The position numbers were made by a program, and so were the translations under genes. DNA of 64,000 nt from Gloeopeniophorella convolvens (lineage: Eukaryota; Basidiomycota; Agaricomycetes; Russulales): positions 558,001 to 622,000 of the forward strand of contig WTXD01000006.1 in the NCBI GenBank assembly GCA_022496205.1. Reading direction: 5' to 3'. The notes beneath the pieces were generated by a model. It was not told the origin of the DNA. It was given only the letters and a program-made list of their open reading frames with translations, and searched no databases. Positions 34,405 to 47,274 of this stretch are shown here, piece by piece (positions within the stretch are counted from its first letter, which is position 1; each line of letters starts with the position of its first letter).

Positions 34405-37400
34405 ATGACCCCGCGCCCTTCTTTTGCTTCCAAGCGTCGCCCTTTATCCGCAATCTTCGTCGGCGCTGGTCCCAGCCCCTCCCCCTCAGATCTTCCTGAC
34501 CTTCCGGAACCTCCCAGCCCCGGTGCTTCGTCTAGCAACTCTGGCCTCCCTTCTCCCCCTGCCACCAATTCGACCGGAAGTGGAAGTGCTGGCGACAGTC
34601 GCGAAAACCTCGAACCCCCTTCTGCCCCATCATCATCATCAGCGTCAATAATGCGCAATGGCAACCATGAGAGACGACCTAGCTCCCGGTCCAGCAGAAA
34701 TTCCTCTCCTGCTGGCGGCGACTCTAAGAATGGCGATGATGATGATGACGAAGACAACACCGCCAGGCTCAACTTCGGCCGCCGGCGTGGGGCATCCCAG
34801 TCCAGCGACCACGTCGTGACCTTGCAGCGCGTCATGAGTCTCACCCAAAGAAACCGTATGGCCCTCGATAAACTCTCTTCTATGCGTCTCAATACTCCTT
34901 CTCCTTCTCAATCTTCGCGTGCATCTCGCTCTCCCAACACGGCCGCTACCAGCTCTGCAGCATCCTCCTCTGGCGCTCGCTCTCGATCAGTGGACCCCAC
35001 CCTCTCCGGGTCTGAAACAGAGCGCGAGAGCGGCGCGTCTTATTCTTACTCGTCCGACGACCAATCTGTCACCCCTCCGTCTTCCGTCTCGCAAGCGTAC
35101 TCGGCCCTAGAGGGGCGACTGCGACGTACCTCGCTTCCCACCTCGCCTTCCAAGTCGAGGGTCGCGTCCTCGAACCGCAGCTTCTCTCCGGGTCCATCCC
35201 AAAGGACTCCGAAAAAGCGCGTGTCCATCATGTCGATGCCCGATCCCGATGTGCATGGCGAGGACGATCCTCATGACGTCACGTCTGCTGCTCTCGCCGC
35301 AGTGGCTTCACTCCGCCGCAGTCCCAGCAGTGGCGGAAAGAAAATTAGACAACCTTTGCCCAGAGAGTTTCACGAATCACGGCGGGCAAACTCGGATGGC
35401 AGGGTAAGTTTTTAAATGGCCGTGTGACGATGGTCTATGACATATGTACATTCCTCCTGTCAGACCTCCAAAGAACCGACCACTCCTCAAAAGCGAGAGC
35501 GCCATACCTCACTCGCCAGCGACGGCTCGCCTTCACGCAGGCCATCCAGCCGTGCCTACGTTCAAAACCAGTACTCGCCTCACCGCCCATCGCATGCCAA
35601 CAGGTCAACCCCCGCGCGAAAACACCAAACGCGCTGGATGTCTGAGGACCTCCGTTCCTCCTCGCGCTCAGTCGTTGACGATGAGGAGGAGGAGGACCCG
35701 CCTAGTACAGGTAGCGAGCTTGGACGCCGGCAGAGTGGACGCGGCGGCAGCATGGAGACCACACTTGGCACTCGTCTGGTCGGAGATAGCCTGCGCGCTG
35801 CTGGGATGAGCATCCGGGGTGGAGGTGACGTGTTTCGCGAGCCAGAACAAACGCCGGCGAACCCAAAGACGCCGCGTCGGCCCATGTCAAACGGAACCAG
35901 CTCGAGTCAGGAGCAGGACACAGCTCTCAATTCGAGCAGGGCAAACGCGCCTTCGCGCTCATCGGTGCACTACGACCCACGGACCCCCGCCAACAACGGC
36001 ACCTCACAGTACCGCACGGAGCGTGGGTCGTACTCTGGTCCTCAGCCAAGGCCGTCGACCTCCATGGCAGATGTTCGCACTTCCAGAGAGGACTTTTTTC
36101 CGCCCAAAACGGCGCCTCCTGGCCTGCGCACCTACAAGTCCTCATATACCTTCGAGCGCGATCGCGAAGGCATTGGTTCTCGACAAGGATCTCAAACACC
36201 CTTCACCGCCCCTCAAGAGCGGACGTACGGCTCGCCTCACGTGCGCCCACGTGGTGTTTCCTCCCTGCCGCTGGACGAGCAGGCGCTGGAACACCTGCGG
36301 CTGATGGACGAATCTCTGGTCATGTTCGAGACCTTGCTCTCCCGCCTGCCTCCGATGGGCGACACCACCACATCGACGGTTCCTGAGCTCTTCCGCAATG
36401 CTCAGGCCGTCGTCCGCTTCTCCGAGCAGGTCAACGGCATGCTGCGGTCAGCAACAAACCGCGCGCTCGAGCGGCTCATCGACTCGGAGGTTGCGGACAC
36501 CGGCGCGGACGGCGAGGTCGACATGGTTGGGTTGTGGAAGGACGTCGGCGGCGACTTTCGCGACACGCTGCGCGTCAGCGACGAGCTCGTACGCACGATG
36601 ACCGGCTTCATGCTCGGCGTCGGCAAGGTGCTCCGCGAGTCGGCGGCCATAGGCGGCGGTGGCGGCGCGGGCATGGGCGCGAGCAGCAGCCTGCAGCACC
36701 TGCGCGGCGCCAGCGAGGATCTTGCGCGGCGCTCGAGCGCGGACGGGCGCTCGTCGACGAGCGCGGGGACCGGCAAGGGCAGCAACAAGGGCAGCACGAG
36801 CGCCGACGGCGGACGCCGCAGCGCCGAGTCCCGTCGCAGCTGGGACCCTGCGCGCGTCGAACGGGACAAGGCGGACCTGCTGCGCCGCGCGTCAAGCCGC
36901 ACCGAGGGCGGCCCACGCGCAGTGTCGTCGATGCTCCTTCGGGAGCGCGATGCGCCCTCGCACGAGCAGTCCGTCGGTCCGGAAGAGGACGTCTCGCCGC
37001 CGCCTGCTTCGCGGGCGCTGGCGTCATCCATGCGCAGGATGTTCACGGGCGGGCCACCCAGGGAGGGCACACCCAGCGCAATGGGCAAACCCGACCTGGT
37101 CACGATCGAGTCGCAGAGGTCCTTGCACATCGAGGACAGCTTTGAGCCATCACCGACACCTGCGCCGCGCGCGCGGCAACCTCACGACGGGAGCGTGCGC
37201 AAGCTCCCCCCGCTCGCTATCCCGGCCCCACTCCCGGCCCTTCCTTCCGAATCCAATGCCAACGCCAGCTCCCGATCGACAACTTCCTCCAACGACAAGG
37301 CGACCGCGCGGCGCAAGATCTCGGCGGCGTCCATCACCACCGTGCGCGGGGCGTCATCGTCCTCCAACCCTGGGCTGAACATCACGACGCCGAGCGCGAC

Positions 37401-37830
37401 GGCAACGACGGCCGTGACGACGCACACGGTCGCGCCGGCGGCGTTTCCGCTCACGCGCACAGAGTCGGCCGAGTCGTCCTCGTCCGCGAGCAGCAGCCGG
37501 CGCTCGGCGACGGTGACGTTCTCACGGCCGCTGACGGTGAGCGTGAACGCGCTGCGGGCGGCGCGGACGCGCACGACGTCGGGCGAGGGCCAGGCGCCGG
37601 CGCGCACGCCGCTGAGCGCGACGTCGCCGTGGACGCCGCGCTCGGGCTCGGAGACGGAGCGCCCGCCGCGCGGGGCGAACCTCACGCTCGGGCGGCGGAC
37701 GCTCGGCGCCAAGACGCACCTGTCGCTCGACGCGCCGCCGGGCGAGGCGGAGCTCGGCGGTGCGCAGACGGTGTCGCATGCGAGCACGCGGAAGGAGCGG
37801 CGGCGGACGCTCACGGAGATCTTCTCGTAG
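34405..37830 (+). CDS. Large Ser-rich, mostly disordered protein of unknown function
   Basis: Two exons (34405-35403 and 35464-37830, donor GTAAGT, acceptor CAG) give 1121 residues. I take ATG 34405; the frame upstream opens on TTG. I do not recognise a family. Most of the protein is Ser/Pro/Arg/Thr-rich with many SP, TP and RRxS-like sites, acidic runs (about 120-130) and many basic patches, so it is probably heavily phosphorylated. One region, about residues 600-730, looks folded and helical (LDEQALEHLRLMDESLVMFE, then ELFRNAQAVVRFSEQVNGML and DFRDTLRVSDELVRTMTGFM). The very C-terminus is basic and ends KERRRTLTEIFS. Cytoskeletal or polarity scaffolds often look like this, but that is only an analogy. 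Confidence 0.8.
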
Positions 37831-38218
37831 GGTGCGTCTGAGTTTGAGTTTGTTCCGCGGGCGATCCGGCGCTGACGCGGACGCCTACAGCCTGCGACTG
37901 CCGCAGCATCACATCATGGTTCCCTCGTTTTCTTTCTTGCCTCCACCCCTCTTGTTGCACCGTTATTGTTATGGTCCCCCGCGCGCCCGCGCGCGGCGGG
38001 ACTCTTGCGCTTCGCTCCGCGCTCGCACGCGTTTAACGTGTCGTAAATTTTCCTTCGTTGCCTCTGTTTCTCTCTGTGTCTCTAGTCTGTTGGCCCCGCC
38101 ACGCAATCATGCCGCATGCATCATGAACGATCGCCCGGTCCACTGTGTCTCCATACATTCCCTCTCGCTCTCTCCACGGTTTCGCGTTTCTCTCTCTCTT
38201 TTTCTCTGTGATATACCA

Positions 38219-38264
<46 letters not shown>

Positions 38265-38752
38265 GGCGTATACGCTACACACACATCTGCTGATAGTAGA
38301 CGTAATGAGATTGAGATGATATGACGTCTTGTGTGGCGGGCTGTGCGGGGCGTTGATGGCGGGGATGGGAGTGGACGATGGACCAGCGAGCCGCGGTGCT
38401 GCGTGCGTCTCTCTGGTCGTGCTAACGGCATCTGCGCGACAGGGATATCAGCCCGAGATCGGGGCCTCTGGTAGACGCAGGGCGAGCCATCTATCTATCT
38501 GAGTATCACTATCAACGTCCTGTGCGCGCAGGTGACGTAGCGGTGCAAGTCGGTGGCAGGCATCACTCTGTCGTGTGCCCGGGCGAGCCCTAGCCTGCGC
38601 CGCCGGCGACCTAGCAGCTCACCGCGCCCGCCCTGGGTCCGCCGTAGTGCAGCGCTGCGCCCGCATCCCGAGCTAGACTGGCAGCCCGCCCGCCCGCTCG
38701 CCCGCGGCATCAGAAGCTTCCGGCGGCGTGGCCCTCGCCAGCTCGGCCCGGC
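37831..38752. other. 3' flank, with microsatellite
   Basis: About 0.9 kb between two convergent genes. It is C/T-rich in its first half and contains a trinucleotide microsatellite. No gene recognised. Confidence 0.55.
38221..38263 (+). repeat. (GAC)14 microsatellite
   Basis: Fourteen uninterrupted GAC units, flanked by C/T-rich DNA on the left. It lies about 390 bp past the stop of the Ser-rich gene, so it may fall in its 3' untranslated region. Confidence 0.97.
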
Positions 38753-39448
38753 TCAGCTCGACTCCGGCAGACCCCAGTTCGGCGCATCGAGCCCCGCGTC
38801 GCGCAGGAGCAAGGCGAGGCGCGTCTGCACCGCGCGCACGTCGTCCAGTGTCGGGCGCGCCTGCGCGGGGGCGGAGTTGGTGCTGGTGGAGGGCGCGCCG
38901 AGGGCGGCCATCGCGTCCTCGAGGCGCTCGACGCCGCGCCGCTGTGCGATCTCGTCGTTCAGCTCTTCTGCGCTCGTGCCCTCCATCGCGTCGCCGGAGA
39001 GCTCCGCGAGGTGCTCGCGCGCGTGCGCCTCGGCCTCCGCGTCGCGCGGCGCGATGTCCGCCCAGCGCACGTCTGCGAGCGCCGCGGCGGCTGCGCGCGC
39101 GGCGGGTGCGAGGGGCGGGTGCGCGGCGGGGAGGGCGGCGGCGAGACCGCGGAGGAGGCCGAGGGCGCGGCCGAGGGGCACGCCGGTGCGGGCGAAGCCT
39201 GCGTCGAAGCCCTCTTGGAGCGCGGATTCTTTGCCGGCGGTGATGCCGTCGCGGTAGCCTGCCTGTTGGGTGGGGTGTTAGGGTAGGCGGGTTAAGGTGG
39301 GGGGAGGGGGGCGGACGTTGGTAAAGGCGTTTGAGAGCTGGGCCCATTCGGCGTCGGCGTGTGGGGTGGTGGTGCTGGTGGAGTCGGCGTCGGCCCAGGG
39401 GGAGTCGTCGGGGGCGGTGGAGGGGGAGGTAAAGTGGTAGGGCTGCAT
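38753..39448 (-). CDS. YAE1: Yae1 family Fe-S cluster assembly adaptor
   Basis: Yae1, with Lto1, links the cytosolic iron-sulfur targeting complex to the ABC protein Rli1 (ABCE1), so it supports ribosome recycling. Two exons (39448-39317 and 39262-38753) give 213 residues. The first codes for a short acidic N-terminus (MQPYHFTSPSTAPDDSPWAD). The second opens with the diagnostic repeat AGYRDGITAGKESALQEGFD followed by AGFARTGVPLGRALGLLRG, matching the deca-GX3-type Yae1 motif. The rest is Ala-rich and helical and ends in a Trp-containing tail (DAPNWGLPESS). It is divergent from the arrestin-like gene. Confidence 0.9.
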
Positions 39449-40030
39449 CGGTGCGGTGGACGTCGGTGAGGAATGGGAGTCGGGAATCGGGATGAAGATT
39501 GGGACCGGGCCGAGGGCGCGGGGCGGGATGTCCGCTCGCTCGTCCGACGTGCGAGTCTGTGTCTGCAGCGACGTCCGACGGTTTCATGCACCTGCTACTT
39601 CGCAACGTCGACGCACGCTTATCGACTCCTGTCGACACCCGCTTCTGCGTTTCGCGTTCATTTCCGTGGCAGCGGAGACTCCGGCACGCCAAATCAGCAG
39701 CGGCGCCGCAAGACTGGGACGGGTGCTTCTGGACATGGACGTGTAGTAAGTACATCAGGGGGCTGCCAGATGGCAGTGATCTCTCCCACCGAACAAAGCT
39801 ATCTTCGCATTCCCATACCCTCGCAGGTGCTCGAGGGGCGCCGGGCTGTGCGCCGTGTCCCCCGTGCGCTATAGAAGCCCGGCCCCGCTTCTCGCTGCGA
39901 TCTCCCTCCCCCGCCCGTGAATGGCTCTTTTCTCCCTCGCGCCCCCATCCCCATCCCCACTCCTGCTCGCACTCGCTCTGCACTCTCCTTGGCACTGATT
40001 ACTGAAGTACTGAACCCTTGACCGCACACG
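39449..40030. promoter_or_regulatory. Shared upstream region of YAE1 and arrestin-like gene A
   Basis: About 580 bp between two divergent starts. A CTATAGAA motif near 39867 could serve the rightward gene. No coding exon was recognised. Confidence 0.5.
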
Positions 40031-41575
40031 ATGGCCCTCGCCTCGTCGCACCCGTACGCGCGCGGCGTGCCCTCCATGTCGACCTCTGCGCTCCCGCCGC
40101 CCCGCGCGCCCTCCGTCTGGTCCACGCGCAGCGCGTCGCAGCACCGCCCGTCGACCGCCTCCGCGTCCGACACCGGCTCGCTCGCGCCGCTCGTCTCCGC
40201 GCCGGCGTCCCCCTCGCCCCCCGCCAAGGGCACCCCCGCCCGCACCGCCGCGGCGCTCACGCTCCCGCACCAGCCGTTCGTGCGCCAGGACGGGCACGTC
40301 ACGCTCATCCTCGCCGGGCACAAGGCCGGCACCGCGCTGCCCGTCTACCCGAGCGGTGCGCTCATCAGCGGCATGGTCGTCCTGGGCAAACCTGCCGCGG
40401 TCGCCGCGGTCGACGTCAAGGTGCGCCGCCTTATCCGCGCGCGCGCGCAGCTACTTACTTGGGACTGATGGGAGGCAGCTGCTCGGCTCGCTCTCCGTGC
40501 GCGAGGTGCAGGGCGGCGGGAAGAGCACGGCGGTGTTCCTGTCGGAGCAGCTGCTCGCGTGGGACGCGCGCGCAGGCGCACCGCTGCCGGACGAGCTCGC
40601 GTTCCGCAGCGTCGTGCCGGCGGCGGCGGCCGATGGGCGCGTGCTCCCGCCGACGTTCGACAGCCGGCTGAGCGCGATCCCCGGCTTCCGCGTGAGCGTG
40701 CAGTGGGAGGTCGTGCTCACGGTGACGCGCGTGCGCGCGGGGCGGTTTGACCTGTTCCGCCGGACGACGAGGTGCGTGATCTGCTGCCCTTCAATGTGCG
40801 CGCGCTGACGACAGGGCAGGCTGCGCGTGCCGATTGCGTATGTGCCGCGCACGCGGCCGCCGCTGCAGGGCCCGTTCCCGATCAGCACCGTCGCGTCCGC
40901 GACGCAGCCGCGCACGTCGTTCGTCGACCTCGTGCCGACGCGCAGGCAATACGTGCCGCCGATCCAGACGCAGGTACCTCCCCCGTCGTGTATTATAAGT
41001 AAGTAGCACCGCGCGCATGCCTAACGACGACGCCGCAGATCTACCTGCCCAACTCGCAGATCACGCCGATCGGCGAGCGGATCCGGTTCCGCATCGTGCT
41101 GTCCGCGCCCGACGCGTACCTCGAGCCGTTCCTCACGCCGCGCGCGCTCGCGTCGTTCCTGCCGCTGGGCACGTCGGTGGCGGGGGCGCAGGAGCCGCTG
41201 GGTCCGGTGCGGGTGCACGTGGCGCGGCGGATCGGGGCGTCGGGGCGGGAGACGGGGGTGGTGGTGCTGGGGGCGCTGGCGCCGGCGGCGGGGGCGCGGG
41301 GGCAGACGCTGGCGGAGGGCACGCTGCAGCGGGCGGAGCGCGGGGCGGGGTGGGTGGGGTGGTGGGGGGAGGTGCGCGTCCCGGCGGAGCGGGCGGGGGC
41401 GGGCGGGTTCGCGGTGGCGGAGCGGCTGGCGGTGCGGGATGAGTTGGTGCTGACGCTGGAGGGGTCTGGGGGGGGCGGGGCGCATGTGTTGCCGTTCCGG
41501 CAGGTGGTGGGGCTGAGGCTGACGACGGACCTTGCGGGGACGAGCAGCGCGGTGCGTGTGACGGAGGTTCCGTGA
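40031..41575 (+). CDS. Arrestin-like protein (tandem copy A)
   Basis: Four exons; donors GTGCGC, GTGCGT and GTACCT. After a disordered Ser/Pro N-terminus the beta-sandwich begins (QDGHVTLILAGHKAGTALPV), with GALISGMVVLGKP and the strand pair VDVKLLGSLSVREVQGGGKS, where arrestin-domain proteins of fungi carry the same pattern. The second lobe includes IPGFRVSVQWEVVLTVTRVR, YVPRTRPPLQGPFP and IYLPNSQITPIGERIRFRIV. In yeast such proteins (ART family) adapt ubiquitin ligases such as Rsp5 to membrane transporters. I did not see an obvious PPxY motif in this copy, so the ligase link is uncertain. A related gene follows about 195 bp downstream. Confidence 0.7.
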
Positions 41576-41769
41576 GAGAGTGTGTGAGTGTGTATGGTAG
41601 TTGTAGGTTAATGATAGCACATGGTGAGAGCCACGTGACGCGGAGACAGAGGCTGCCGAGGAAGGCCGCAGATGGACTCGGACTCGCTCGGTGACTCGCC
41701 CGCTCCTCCGTCTTATACCGCCGAACTCTTTCGGCCCATTCCCCCCGACGCCTTTCCCTCTTGACCCCC

Positions 41770-43561
41770 ATGTCCACCCTCTCCCTCCCCAGCTACAACG
41801 GCGACGTCGCCCTCTCCCCCGCATACTCCGCAGAGCCCCTCCTCCACGAGACCCGCCTCTCCCATGCCCTCAGGCACTCCCACCTCCCCGCCCGCCCCGC
41901 AGCAGAGTTCGTCAAGGACTCCAAGAAGGGCGCCATCCGCCTCCGCCTCGCCGGCCAGGAGGACGGCGTCGCCGTCCCCGTATTTGGCGTCCGCGGGCCC
42001 GTCGACGGCACCCTCGACGTCCTCAAGCCCGACGGGCTCGCCTTTGTCGCCGTCCGCGTGCGCAGCCCCCCCCCCCCACCCAACTGCTCCCGCGCACACC
42101 AGTCCCACGCTAATTGCCTGCGCAGGTCGAGGGCACCCTCAAGGTAAAGGAGGTCGCCGGCGGCGGCACCACCACCTCCGTCCTCTGCAGCGAGACCCGC
42201 ACCCTCTGGCGCCGCGGCGTCGACCCCGACCCCTGCCCGCCCAGCCTGCCCTTCAGCGTCGCCCTCCCGGCCACATTCACCGACGAGCGCGGCACCTACG
42301 TGCGTCCCGATCCCCGCGATCCCCCCCCGCGCGCACTGCTGTCGCCGCTAATCAGCCATGCCAGAACCTCCCGCCGACGTACGAGGCCCACCTCACCGGG
42401 CTCCCCGGCTTCACCGCCAACGTCGACTACTCCGTCACCGCCGTCGCGAGCAAGACCAAGAACGCCAAGCTCGGCATCGGCGCCACGTGCGTGCCGTCGT
42501 GTGCTCTGCTGCGCGCACCCTGACACGCCACCGCCGCAGGACCGTCTCGACCCCGTTCGAGTACTATCCGCGCACGCGCCCCGCGCAGCCGCTCCCCGCG
42601 CCCATGGACGCGATCAGCGTGAGCCCCGGCCTGCGCCTGACGCCCGACTGGCGCGCGCACGAGAGCAGCATCGTCGCGCGCGCGCCGGGCGCCGCGCCCA
42701 AGGCCGTCGTCTGCCGGGTGCGCACCGCGCCCGCGTCCTCGCTCGACTACTGGTCCCTGACGCCGCCGGCAGTTCTTCCTGCCCGCGTCGCACGTGCTCT
42801 GCATGCGCCGCGCGATCCCGTACCACGTCGTGTTTGCCGGGCCCGCCGTCGCGCTCGCGACGCTGCTCCCCGTCCTGCCGTCGCGCAGCGGCATGCCGTC
42901 CGTGCGCGGCGCACGCGCGCGCATCCAGCTGCTGCGGCAGACCAGCGTCGACGTCAAGTGCGTGATCCCGTTTGGGCGTTGTGCTGTGTTTGTGCTGAAC
43001 GGGGTGTGGTGGGTGCAGGGGCGAGTATGCGCCGGCCGGCGCGACGTCCGAGATGTGGCGCGTGCGCAGCATCGGCGAGGGCTCGCTCTTCCGCACCGTG
43101 CGTTGCGCGTTCCTCTGCTCCGCGTGCGTGTGCTGACTCTGACGCTAACTTGACGCGGCTGCGCGTGCAGGGCGACGGGCCGGACTGGCTCTCATTTTCG
43201 GGCGAGGTCGCGGTGAACGACGACGTCGCGATAGGCGGGTTCAAGGCCGCCGGGCTGTGGGTCAAGGTGCGTCCGCCACTGTGCTCCCCTTGCCTCCCCC
43301 TCCACCGCCGCTGACGGGTGCTGCGGGCAGGACTGCGTCGTGCTCACGATCGCGCCGCCGGACCCGCTCAAGGGCCCCGTCGGCGACATGCGCTGCGTCG
43401 TGCCCGTGCGCCTCGTCACGGACCCGTGGAGCCCCGGCGCGGTCCCGCCGGGCCCGGGCGGCGTGCTCGTGCCGCAGGCGAGCCCGACGGTGTCCGAGGA
43501 CCAGCGGAGCACCGGCGGCGGCGGCGGCGGCGGCGAGCAGCCCGAGTTGGCGGGGTATTAG
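41770..43561 (+). CDS. Arrestin-like protein (tandem copy B)
   Basis: Seven or more exons joined in frame. The N-terminus reads LPSYNGDVALSPAYSAEPLL, then EFVKDSKKGAIRLRLAGQED, GTLDVLKPDGLAFVAVRVEG and TLKVKEVAGGGTTTSVLCSE, the fungal arrestin_N pattern. It continues with NLPPTYEAHLTGLPGF, a strand DYSVTAVASKTK, then STPFEYYPRTRPAQPLPAP and RRAIPYHVVFAGPAVALATL in the second lobe. It ends in a glycine run and QPELAGY. Similarity to copy A at VEGTLKVKEVAGGG and YxPRTRP supports an old tandem duplication. Likely a cytosolic trafficking adaptor. Confidence 0.78.
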
Positions 43562-45419
43562 GGCGCGCGGCGAATGGAATGGAACGTCGTGTGTGTGTGT
43601 GCTGCTAGTTTCTTCGTTCGCCGTTACTGTATGTATTTTTTGTTGTGTGTGTGCTTGACTTTGTGTGTAGACCTAGGTTCTGGAGGACGCTCCATCATAC
43701 ACGCGTGCGTCGTTCTGCAGCGCTAGCTGCGCGCGGCGGACGGGCGGAGACTCGGAACCCGACGGTTCCATTCAATGCACGCTGCATGGCGTGTGCGCCT
43801 TCGTGATGTTCTCTGGTGGGATCAGGCTCCACCTACATATTCGGGTGCTGCGCGCGATGGCTTGGTACTGGTACCGCAGTGGCGGTTCGCGCTCCGCACG
43901 CAGACTTAGTTTGCGCGGGAAAGAGTGCACGCTGCCCTCCCCCTCGGGCGCTGATGCGGAATATTGAAGGAACACGGGTAGGCGGGCGCTTTGGAGCGTT
44001 CGCGTGGGCTGTCGTGCTTGCACGCAATAAACACACACAAGGTTTTGTGTTTGAGGAACTTTCCAGGCGGGCATGTGTGCGTACCGATAGTGCGCGCTTT
44101 GATTCGCGCGTGGCGTAGCGAGCGCCACCAGCGAAGCGGCCGAGCTACTTACATGCGGTACTACTACAGTACATGCTTACTCACAACGAGCCCCTGGGGG
44201 GACGTGCGCCGACATTCCAGTCGCTCGGGCAGGCGGCGGCGACGGGCGTACAACTGGGACCCGTACTCGGTGCGCAACAGGCGCGGTATGTAAGTATGTA
44301 TAGGATGCATGTAAGGATAAGGGGGTGGCCGCGCCCACGCGGGTGCAGCCAGCCACGCGGCCGCGCAGGAACCGCGATCGCGACGTTCGGGCCTTCGCCG
44401 GGCGCGCGGTCGTGGTCAGCTGTGGGCGTGGCATGCGTGCATGGGGCGGTGGATATAACGGAGAAGCCGGCCGACGTGGGGCTGCCAGTCGGCGGTCTGT
44501 TGGTGTTGGCCATCGCGGGCTTTGATTCGGTGGGGGGTGGGCGCTTCTGCGAATGCGAGCGCGAACGTGCGCTGGTGCGGCCGGCGTCAGCTTGTGAGTG
44601 CTAGTGATGGCCGGGCATTGTTGGGGCATGTGGGAGCACATGGGAGGCGGCGCCGCGGCATGCCTTGCGAGTTGTCACGTCCAAAGGCAGGGACTGTTAG
44701 GCGAGGGCACAGGGACGGGGAATCGGCTGTCGGTCCCTCGGCCGAGCTGCTGGAAGGTCCTATCCTCCGGCCTGGCCATGATGCATGACGTCCGGGACGT
44801 TGATAGAGTCGCGTGGGGATGCCTGATTGATCCGCAGCGGGCACTGGAACCCTGGCGCGCAATTTGTTGCAATGCGACGCTGCTTGGTGCCGCGGGGAGA
44901 CTGTTGCGGGATTGATCGCGTTGTGCGCATTTTGCTTGGCTTCTGACGGGCCCGCTAGAAGCGCCACAGGGGCTTGGGAGAGAAACGCGGGGCGGTAGAC
45001 AGTCCACGGCTGTACGCCACCATTGGCGAGAGCACACGGTAGCCCTTGGGGGTCGCGCTGTGCATACGCTGTGCAGAGACTCGTCCAAGGACTCGTCGGT
45101 CAAAATCAGAAAAGGTTGGCAGCAACGGGCCGTGTTCCGCTTTGATGTCTCGGCCTTTTCCGGGTTGTCCCCTGCAGCGACGGACACGTCGCGCGGCCAC
45201 GCGCAACTCTTGCTGCCGGTAAATGAACCCTTAAGTACTGTAATTCCGGTCTCTAGAGGCGCAGTACCAACACAGGCCACTCATTTCATGCAACAATAGA
45301 AGGATCGTAGGATTCTGGTTGGATCAAGGAGTGCGTTATACGCCCTTCGCTTGATGTCGCGCGACTGACTGCATACACAGGCTGCGGCGTGTTCGCGCAG
45401 CGTTGCTATCGGAGGCACC
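43562..45419. other. Intergenic, no recognised gene
   Basis: About 1.9 kb between arrestin-like B and RFT1. Overlapping frames are present on both strands because of high GC, but none has an ATG start together with a known motif. No RNA gene or repeat recognised. Confidence 0.5.
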
Positions 45420-47274
45420 ATGTCTGAACCTACACCCGTCTCTACGCCCGCACCTAATCTGCTGACTGCCTCTCTCGGATCAATATCCTCTCTCGTCTTC
45501 TTGCAACTGTCCTCGAGGCTGTTCACCTTCGTCCTCAACCAGGCCCTGGTGCGCCTCGCGACCCCACAAACCTTCGGCACCGCAACGGTGCAGTTCGAGC
45601 TCCTGCTCTCCACCACCCTCTTCCTGTCCCGCGAGGGCGTGCGCACCGCCCTGCTGCGCCAACAGAAGGGCGCCGCGCCCGACCTCGTGCGCAACATCTC
45701 GCTCCTCCCGGCGTACGTCGGCGTCCCGATCGCCGCCGCCCTCGCCCTGCTCTACGCGACGACCAGCGCGCCCGCCGTGCGCGCGCAGGCGCACTTCCAC
45801 CTCAGCGTCGCGGTGTACGCGCTCGCCGCCGCCGTAGAGCTCCTCGCGGAGCCGCTGTACATCCGCGCGCAGAACGAGCTGCGCGTCGACGTGCGCGTGC
45901 GCGCGGAGGGCGCGGCGGTGTCCGCCAAGACGCTCGCCACGTTCCTCGGGCTCGCGTGCCTCGCGCCCGAGTGGGCGCTCGTCGCGTTCGCCGCGGGCCA
46001 GGCGGCATACGCGCTCGCCACGCTGGCGGTGTTCTGGCGGTTCTGTGGCCGGTCAACGCGATACGCGCTCCGCCGGGCAACAACAGTCGATGATGGAGGC
46101 CGGTGAGTGCGCTTCCGCAAGAATGCCGGGTGTGCTGCGTGTCTCATGGTGTTGTTAGGAAGAAGAGCGTCTATTTCGACGCGGATCTGCTGGGCCTGTC
46201 TGGCGCAATGACCGCGCAGTCGGTCGTGAAGCATTTCCTGACCGAGGGCGACAAGTTCCTCGTGTCTCGCCTCAGCCCTCTGGCCGATCAAGGAGGCTAT
46301 GCGATTGCATCGAACTATGGTGCGTTTATGTCGATATCTTCCGCATCACCAGCGTGATGGCTTACCGCTCTGCAGGCTCGCTCGTCGCACGTATCTTGTT
46401 CCAGCCCATCGAAGAGTCATCCCGCGTCTTCTTCTCGAAATCACTATCCACGGAATCCGCATCCGATGATAAATCGGCGCGGGAGGCGCTGGCCACCGCA
46501 ATACGCCTGCTTTCGACAATATTGCTGCTGTTCACGCACTTCCTGCTGCTCCTTGTGACGTTCGGCCCGCCGTACCTGGCGCTCGCCACCTCGCTGGTCC
46601 TGCCGCCGCGGTACCTGCAGACCTCCGCACCCAAGATCCTGCACGCGTATCTGTTCTACCTCCCCGCCATGGCGTACAACGGCGTCCTAGAGGCGTTCTT
46701 CGCGTCGGCGTGCACCCCGGTGGACCTGCAAGGCCAGAGCCGGATGATGGCCGGGGCATCTGTGACACTCGTTGCAGCCGCCATCGGTGGAACGCAGCTG
46801 CTCGGGCTGGGAGACGCCGCACTGGTGTGGGCAAATACCGCGGGCATGGTCGTACGTGCGTTGTATGCGTGGCGTTTCGTGCGGAGGTTCTGTGCGTCAC
46901 GTGGACAGCCTTCTCTGATTACTTGGAATGCGGTGCTCCCGCCACTGAACGTAGTAGTGGCCTTCGTGGCGGCGGCGGCGTGTACCAGATACAGCGCAAA
47001 GGCTCACGAGGGAGTGCAGCTCTCCGTTATCGCACAGATGGGACATGTGGCCGTGGGTGTCGGTTGCCTCGGGGTGTGCGTGGCCGCGTGGTATGTCCTT
47101 TACGCTTCTCGAAAAGACAATAGACTGGCTGTGCTGACGGCAGCCATAGCTACGATTTTCAGCGTCACCGGCTCGCGGGGGTCGCAGCCATGGTGCGGCG
47201 ACGGCAATGATGATGGTGGCTCGTACTTCCCACTGTTCTTATCTGGATACGTCGGTAGTGATCTCAGCATCTGA
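45420..47274 (+). CDS. RFT1: Rft1, lipid-linked oligosaccharide translocation protein
   Basis: ER multi-pass membrane protein needed for Man5GlcNAc2-PP-dolichol to become available in the lumen for N-glycosylation. Three exons (45420-46102, 46159-46319, 46376-47274) give 580 residues, the usual fungal size. Family landmarks: LQLSSRLFTFVLNQALVRL, TATVQFELLLSTTLFLSREG followed by VRTALLRQ, the ELLAEPLYIRAQNELRVDVR stretch, LLGLSGAMTAQSVVKHFLTE with GDKFLVSRL, and ARILFQPIEESSRVFFSKSL. About a dozen hydrophobic segments are visible. The last 35 residues (after WYVLYASRKDN) are unusual, and GTATGT at 47091 could be a donor of one more intron, so the exact C-terminus is uncertain. Confidence 0.92.
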
